A DNA stretch of 64,000 bases from Rhodoferax sp. BLA1 (GTDB lineage Bacteria > Pseudomonadota > Gammaproteobacteria > Burkholderiales > Burkholderiaceae_C). The DNA lies in contig NZ_SZVI01000006.1 of assembly GCF_013416775.1 (NCBI RefSeq), positions 79,452-143,451 on the forward strand. The letters are read 5' to 3'. The position numbers and the translations under genes were made by a program. A model generated the notes under the pieces. It was given only the letters and a program-made list of their open reading frames with translations, was not told where the DNA came from and ran no database searches. This document shows, piece after piece, positions 59,767 through 64,000 of this stretch (positions are counted from its first letter, which is position 1; the number at the start of each line of letters is the position of its first letter).

Positions 59767-60918
59767 ATGAACAGCCTGTTTGAGCGGCTTTTGTCCACCT
59801 CGGAGGTAATGGAGGCACTGAGCGACCGTCATTTTGTCCGGGCCATGCTGCATTTTGAGGCGGCGCTGGCGCGTGCCCAGGCCAGCGTCGGCCTGATTCC
59901 GCAGACGGCCTCGGCATCGATTGTGGGCACCTGCAAGGTCGAGTTGTTTGATGTGCTGAAGCTGGTGCGTGAGGCCGGCAGTGCCCGCAGCGCCACCCAG
60001 CCGCTGGTCAAAAGCCTGCGTGAAACGGTGGGCCTGTTCAACCCGGAAGCCGAGCGTTATGTGCACTTTGCCTGCAGCGACCAGGATCTGGCCGACACCG
60101 CTCAGGTGTTGATCACGCGAGACGGACTCGACCTGATCTCGGCCGACCTATCGCACATCCTGACCAGGCTGCAAGAGCTGGCTGACAGCCACGCGACAAC
60201 CCCAATGCTGGCGCGAAGCCCGCTACAGGCCAGCACGATCACCACCTTCGGTCTGAAGTGTGTGCAGTGGGCGGCGCCACTACAACGCGCCCAGCAGCGC
60301 CTGGGCCTGGCCGCCGACAAAGCCTTGAGCCTGCAATTTGGTAGCCTGGCAGGCCCTCAGGCCGAATTGCAAGGCAAGGGCCAGCAGATGCTGGCGCTGA
60401 TGGCGAGCGAGTTAAAACTCAAGGCACCCAGCCTGCCATGGCGTACCCAGCGCGACGAATGGGTGGCGCTTGCCTGTGAGCTGGCTTTGCTGGTGGCCAG
60501 TCTGGCCAGCCTGGCGCAGAACATGCTGCAACTGGCCCAGTATGAGGTGGCTGAGCTGACACCGCCCGACAACAGCTGCAGCGTGGCACTGGCCGCTGCC
60601 CAGCGCATGCCACAGTGTCTGAGCAGCTTGTTGCTGACCCTGGCGCAGGACCATGACGGTGGCCTGGGCCACTGGCAGGCGGCTTTGGCAGAGTGGCCAA
60701 CACTGCTGATGTCAACCCACGGTGCCACACGTGCCATGGCGCTGGCGCTGACCGGTCTGCAGGTCAACACAGATCAGATGCGCAGCCACCTGGAGGCGCG
60801 CCGTGCGGCAGCCCCCAGCCGCGAGCCCGCCGCACTTTTTGCGCCCGAACTGGCTCAGCAGGCAGCAGAGCTGGCACGCCAACACCTCCTGGACCTGCAC
60901 GCCATCACCGCGTCCTGA
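59767..60918 (+). CDS. 3-carboxy-cis,cis-muconate cycloisomerase-like protein with lost active-site loop
   Basis: This 383-aa protein of the fumarase/adenylosuccinate lyase superfamily resembles PcaB ('LFERLLSTSEVMEALSDRHFVRAMLHFEAALARAQ', 'SPLQASTITTFGLKCVQW', 'QDHDGGLGHWQAALAEWPTL'). The signature GSSxMPxKxNP, which carries the catalytic serine, is absent: the corresponding place reads PPDNSCS (266-272). The 'HxGATSQD' motif is 'HFACSDQD'. It is shorter than typical PcaB (~450). It is either a non-catalytic relative or an enzyme with a different mechanism. Confidence 0.72.
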   Translation: MNSLFERLLSTSEVMEALSDRHFVRAMLHFEAALARAQASVGLIPQTASASIVGTCKVELFDVLKLVREAGSARSATQPLVKSLRETVGLFNPEAERYVHFACSDQDLADTAQVLITRDGLDLISADLSHILTRLQELADSHATTPMLARSPLQASTITTFGLKCVQWAAPLQRAQQRLGLAADKALSLQFGSLAGPQAELQGKGQQMLALMASELKLKAPSLPWRTQRDEWVALACELALLVASLASLAQNMLQLAQYEVAELTPPDNSCSVALAAAQRMPQCLSSLLLTLAQDHDGGLGHWQAALAEWPTLLMSTHGATRAMALALTGLQVNTDQMRSHLEARRAAAPSREPAALFAPELAQQAAELARQHLLDLHAITAS

Positions 60919-61010
60919 TGCCAATCCCTCGGCCATCCGGCAACATTTATTGCGTTTTCTTTCTCCAATACGGCGCCTGATCGGGATACCGATGTTTTGG
61001 CCGCAACACC

Positions 61011-61952
61011 ATGACAAGCATTCTGTCCATCACCGGTCCCATTTATCTGGCCATTGCACTGGGTTATGTCTGTACCCGCTTTGGCTGGTTCAGCCGGGCC
61101 GACATGCGGGTGTTCGGCCAGTTTGTCATCCGGCTGGCCTTGCCCGGGCTGCTGTTCAGCACCGTGGCCACACGCGAGATCACCGACATCCTCAATGTCA
61201 GCTACCTGCTGGCTTACCTGGTTGGCACGCTGTTCGTGATCACCCTGGGTCTGGCCTGGGGCAAGCGCCAGCATTTGCCCAGCACCGACAACGTGATGGC
61301 GGCCATGGGCATGAGCTGTTCCAACAGCAGCTTCATCGGTTACCCGATTTTGCTGCTGACGCTGGCCCCGGTTGCTGCGGTGGCGCTGGCACTGAACATG
61401 ATGGTGGAAAACCTGGTGGTGATCCCACTCTTGCTGGTGCTGGCAGAACGCGGGCGCCACCAGGGTGGCAACGGTTGGCAGATGCTGCAGCGCACCGCCT
61501 GGCAACTGGTCAAAAACCCCCTCATCGTCGCCCTGGCCCTGGGTTTGACAGTGGCGCTGATGCGCTGGCAGCTGCCCGAACCGCTGTCACGCAGCATCAA
61601 TCTGTTTGCCACCGCCAGCGCCGGTTTGTCCTTGTTTGTGATTGGCGGCACCTTGTTTGGTTTGCCACTCAAAGGCATGGGGCGGCAAATTGCGCCGATT
61701 GTGGTGGCCAAGCTGCTGCTGCACCCGCTGGCCGTGGCCCTGGCCACACTGGCGCTGCCGCTGATCGGGCTGCCTGCGCTGGCCCCACATTTGCAACTGG
61801 CAGCGGTGATGCTGGCCGCCATGCCGATGATGAGCATCTACCCCGTTCTGGCCCAAAGCTACGGCAAGGAAAACTTGGGCGCTGCGGCACTGTTGGCCAC
61901 CACGGTGATCTCATTCTTCACGCTGAGCGGCCTGCTCTGGCTCACCCATTAG
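61011..61952 (+). CDS. AEC family transporter (auxin efflux carrier type)
   Basis: This 313-aa protein has ten membrane helices in the usual 5+5 layout: 'ITGPIYLAIALGYVCTRFGWF', 'RLALPGLLFSTVATREI', 'SCSNSSFIGYPILLLT' and 'PMMSIYPVLAQSYGKE'. AEC proteins carry small carboxylates such as malate or malonate, or export metabolites. It starts 92 nt after the PcaB-like gene and may be in the same transcript, where it could move the pathway substrate or product (inference). Confidence 0.85.
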   Translation: MTSILSITGPIYLAIALGYVCTRFGWFSRADMRVFGQFVIRLALPGLLFSTVATREITDILNVSYLLAYLVGTLFVITLGLAWGKRQHLPSTDNVMAAMGMSCSNSSFIGYPILLLTLAPVAAVALALNMMVENLVVIPLLLVLAERGRHQGGNGWQMLQRTAWQLVKNPLIVALALGLTVALMRWQLPEPLSRSINLFATASAGLSLFVIGGTLFGLPLKGMGRQIAPIVVAKLLLHPLAVALATLALPLIGLPALAPHLQLAAVMLAAMPMMSIYPVLAQSYGKENLGAAALLATTVISFFTLSGLLWLTH

Positions 61953-62023
61953 CTGCAGACATACCGGGCCAGCCGACTGACTTGCTGGTTGTATAACGCG
62001 AGGACCAGCTTCAGGAGACCTTC

Positions 62024-62611
62024 ATGACCGATGCCGATCTTCAGAGCCGCTTAGCCTTCATCCAGGCGGCCGAAAAACTCAAGACAGTGCTGCGTTGCGC
62101 CTTTACCTCCAGCGGGCGGCAGGAGAGCACGCCGGAGCACACCTGGCGTTTGTGTCTGATGGCAATGGTGTTGCAGGATGTGCTGGGGCCGCTGGACTTC
62201 GAGCGGGTGCTCAAAATGTGTGTCATCCATGACCTGGGGGAGACCTTACACGGCGACATCCCGGCCACCCTACAAACCCTTGGCGGCGGCAAATCAGACG
62301 ACGAACGCCGCGACCTGATCGAACTGATGCACCCGCTGCCCGCCGCGCTTCAAGCCGAGTTTTTAGCGCTGTGGGACGACTACGAACAGGCCGCCTCGCC
62401 CGAGGCCCGCGCCGTGAAAGCGCTCGACAAGTTGGAGACCCTCATCCAACACAACCAGGGCCAGAACCCGCCGGATTTTGACTACGCCTTCAACCTGAGT
62501 TACGGCCAGAAACACACCGCCGCCATCCCCTTGCTCGCACAATTGCGCCGCATCTTGGATGAACAAACGCGTCACAGGCTAGCCACGTCTGCCAGACCAC
62601 CAACACCCTGA
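62024..62611 (+). CDS. HD domain phosphohydrolase (HDDC2/YfbR-like)
   Basis: This 195-aa protein has the HD_3 pattern: 'EHTWRLCLMAMVL', 'KMCVIHDLGETLHGDIPA' (His-Asp pair) and 'AVKALDKLETLIQHN'. Relatives hydrolyse 5'-deoxynucleotides. CAGGAG precedes the ATG. Monocistronic. Confidence 0.85.
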   Translation: MTDADLQSRLAFIQAAEKLKTVLRCAFTSSGRQESTPEHTWRLCLMAMVLQDVLGPLDFERVLKMCVIHDLGETLHGDIPATLQTLGGGKSDDERRDLIELMHPLPAALQAEFLALWDDYEQAASPEARAVKALDKLETLIQHNQGQNPPDFDYAFNLSYGQKHTAAIPLLAQLRRILDEQTRHRLATSARPPTP

Positions 62612-62767
62612 GCGCCACCACCGGCCAATCCGCCAAACCAGGTGATTCGGACCTGTGCCAGCTGCCATTTTCCGGCGGATCAAAACGGCGTTGAACCAGG
62701 CTGCAACCCACGGGCCAACAGCGTGTTTCAGCCCTGACAGCCACACCCGCCGGAGTACACTGACATC

Positions 62768-63772
62768 ATGAAAAAGACCCCGATTCGCATGACCGTCACC
62801 GGTGCTGCTGGTCGCGTGGCGTATGCCCTGCTCTTCAGGGTGGCAAGTGGCGACATGCTGGGTGCGGACCAACCCATCGAGCTCGTTTTGTTTGACTTGC
62901 CGCGCGCCAAAACCGCTTTGCAGGGCGTGGTGATGGAGCTGCAGGACTGTGCTTTTCCGCTTCTGGCCAGTGTGTTGGCCACAGACGACCCGGTGTTAGC
63001 GTTCACGGGGACACAGATTGCTTTGCTGGTGAGCGCACGCTCGCGCAGCTCGGACATGGCGCGTCTTGATGTGCTGAACGACAACGCCAAGATTTTTGCC
63101 GTGCAAGGTGCCATCATCGGCCAACATGCCCACCCGGACTGCAAGGTTCTCGTGGTGGGCAACCCGTGCAACACCAATGCCTGTGTGGCACAACATGCGG
63201 CAGCCAGTTTCGGCCGCATCCCGGCATGCAACTTTGCCGCCTTGTTACGCCTGGACCACAACCGTGCGCTGGCTCTGCTGGCCAACAAAACCGCACGACC
63301 GGTGGCCAGCCTGCAGCGCCTGGCGCTGTGGGGCAACCATTCACCCCGCGTCTATGCCGATGATCGTTTTGCACTCAGCCAGGGCGACCGGGCGTCGACC
63401 CTGGTGGGCGACGGCGCCTGGCACCAGGAGGCCTTTGTGGATGCCGTGGACCAGCGCGGCCAGGCTGTTCTGGCCACCCTGGGGCATTACGCCGCAGCGT
63501 CAGCGGCCAGCGCCGCCATCGACCAGATGCGCGACTGGTGGCTGGGCACACACGGCGAGTGGACCACCATGGGGGTGGTCTCCGACGGCTCTTACGGTGT
63601 TCCAGAAGGGCTGGTGTTCGGCTTCCCGGTGGTCTGCAGCGGTGGTGACTACCAGATCGTGGCCGACCTGGCCATTGACGCGTTTGCGCTTGAGAAGATC
63701 AAGACCAATGTGCAGGAATTACAAGCAGAACTGGCCGTGGTGAAGCCGCTGTTACCCGACCTGTTCAAGTAG
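62768..63772 (+). CDS. Divergent malate dehydrogenase paralogue
   Basis: This 334-aa protein aligns along its length with proteobacterial cytosolic-type malate dehydrogenase ('[22 protein letters not shown]', '[16 protein letters not shown]', '[14 protein letters not shown]', '[18 protein letters not shown]'). The catalytic Asp and His are kept. The NAD loop GAAGQIG reads GAAGRVA (Ala18), and the mobile substrate loop ARPRGPGMER reads [10 protein letters not shown] (90-99). It is probably a paralogue with altered coenzyme or substrate use rather than the TCA enzyme. Confidence 0.8.
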   Translation: MKKTPIRMTVTGAAGRVAYALLFRVASGDMLGADQPIELVLFDLPRAKTALQGVVMELQDCAFPLLASVLATDDPVLAFTGTQIALLVSARSRSSDMARLDVLNDNAKIFAVQGAIIGQHAHPDCKVLVVGNPCNTNACVAQHAAASFGRIPACNFAALLRLDHNRALALLANKTARPVASLQRLALWGNHSPRVYADDRFALSQGDRASTLVGDGAWHQEAFVDAVDQRGQAVLATLGHYAAASAASAAIDQMRDWWLGTHGEWTTMGVVSDGSYGVPEGLVFGFPVVCSGGDYQIVADLAIDAFALEKIKTNVQELQAELAVVKPLLPDLFK

Positions 63773-64000
63773 TGTGCGTATTGCGACCAATATTGCCACC
63801 GGATGTGGCTATAGATTGCAGCAGTTCCTGACATAGTTTTCCCCGAAATGCTCGCTCCAGAACAGTCAGTCCCCCTAGGAGTCTGGGCGGCAGAAATATT
63901 TCGACGAAGGTGGCGTTGACATTTGGCGACACGAATTCGTCCGAGCCATGGTGATCGTGGCCATCAACAACTGTGTTGGTGGTCGTTTGATGGCTGGTGT

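Noticed and set aside
1..64000. CRISPR arrays, rRNA, tRNA, integrase or insertion sequences
   Set aside because: No regularly spaced direct repeats, tRNA arm pattern or transposase-like protein was seen; short RNAs could be missed without a covariance search.
63773..64000. A possible gene start at the right end of the window
   Set aside because: No frame with a ribosome site or family features could be supported in the last 228 bases.

Overview
The window reads as chromosome of a Betaproteobacterium of the order Burkholderiales, most likely family Comamonadaceae (Rhodoferax/Polaromonas-like). The basis is high GC, the mix of Bug/TctC-type binding proteins, GcdH with its CaiB-type CoA-transferase and LysR regulator, cytochrome b561 with YceI proteins, and many copies of a small palindromic repeat (core AGCCCTTA/TAAGGGCT flanked by ATAGCTAT). 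No rRNA, tRNA, CRISPR array, insertion sequence or replication origin was recognised. Genus is inference.

Region 1 (1-4600): the 3' part of a PEP-CTERM-system TPR protein (PrsT type), then a Tat-signal secreted protein of unknown function followed by a PqqD-like protein, an HprK-related kinase and a nucleotidyltransferase (HPr-rel-A-type cassette). Region 2 (4676-18000): mostly housekeeping genes: Uup ABC-F ATPase, MarR regulator, DapB-like reductase, ClC transporter, M14 carboxypeptidase, flavin reductase, HD-GYP protein, EF-G paralogue, HemG, a DUF2799-type lipoprotein, two YceI proteins and cytochrome b561. Region 3 (18066-25999) looks accessory: a PAS-only protein, a BRO/DinD-like protein behind a perfect LexA box, a GNAT, a CaiB gene remnant joined to the end of a GGDEF/EAL gene, a lone solute-binding protein, an intact CaiB CoA-transferase, and a pair of nested palindromes that carry the same 31-nt core in opposite directions.

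Region 4 (26000-34539): glutaryl-CoA dehydrogenase and its LysR regulator, a class-V aminotransferase, and a MarR-controlled tripartite efflux operon (outer-membrane factor, EmrA-like, EmrB-like). Region 5 (34631-42495): an unrecognised 565-aa protein, a glycine-zipper protein, a small methyltransferase, and a THI5/NMT1-type ABC importer with a RutR-like regulator and a RutR-like operator, pointing to pyrimidine uptake. Region 6 (42571-50156): a sugar-acid locus (SDR, IclR, DgoK, DgoA, a tripartite tricarboxylate-type transporter, SMP-30 lactonase), consistent with galactose/galactonate oxidation but lacking the dehydratase.

Region 7 (50288-60918) is the most unusual part. A TPP enzyme, a TIM-barrel isomerase-like protein and a CoA-acylating aldehyde dehydrogenase form an operon, followed by an intact type I dehydroquinate dehydratase and an IclR (PcaR-like) regulator. 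Divergent from the regulator lie three genes resembling quinate/protocatechuate enzymes (the VOC half and TIM half of 3-dehydroshikimate dehydratase, and PcaB). By motif comparison all three have lost key metal-binding or catalytic residues while keeping intact, tightly spaced reading frames. This set is the best candidate for an undescribed system. The window ends with an AEC transporter, an HD phosphohydrolase and a divergent malate-dehydrogenase paralogue.
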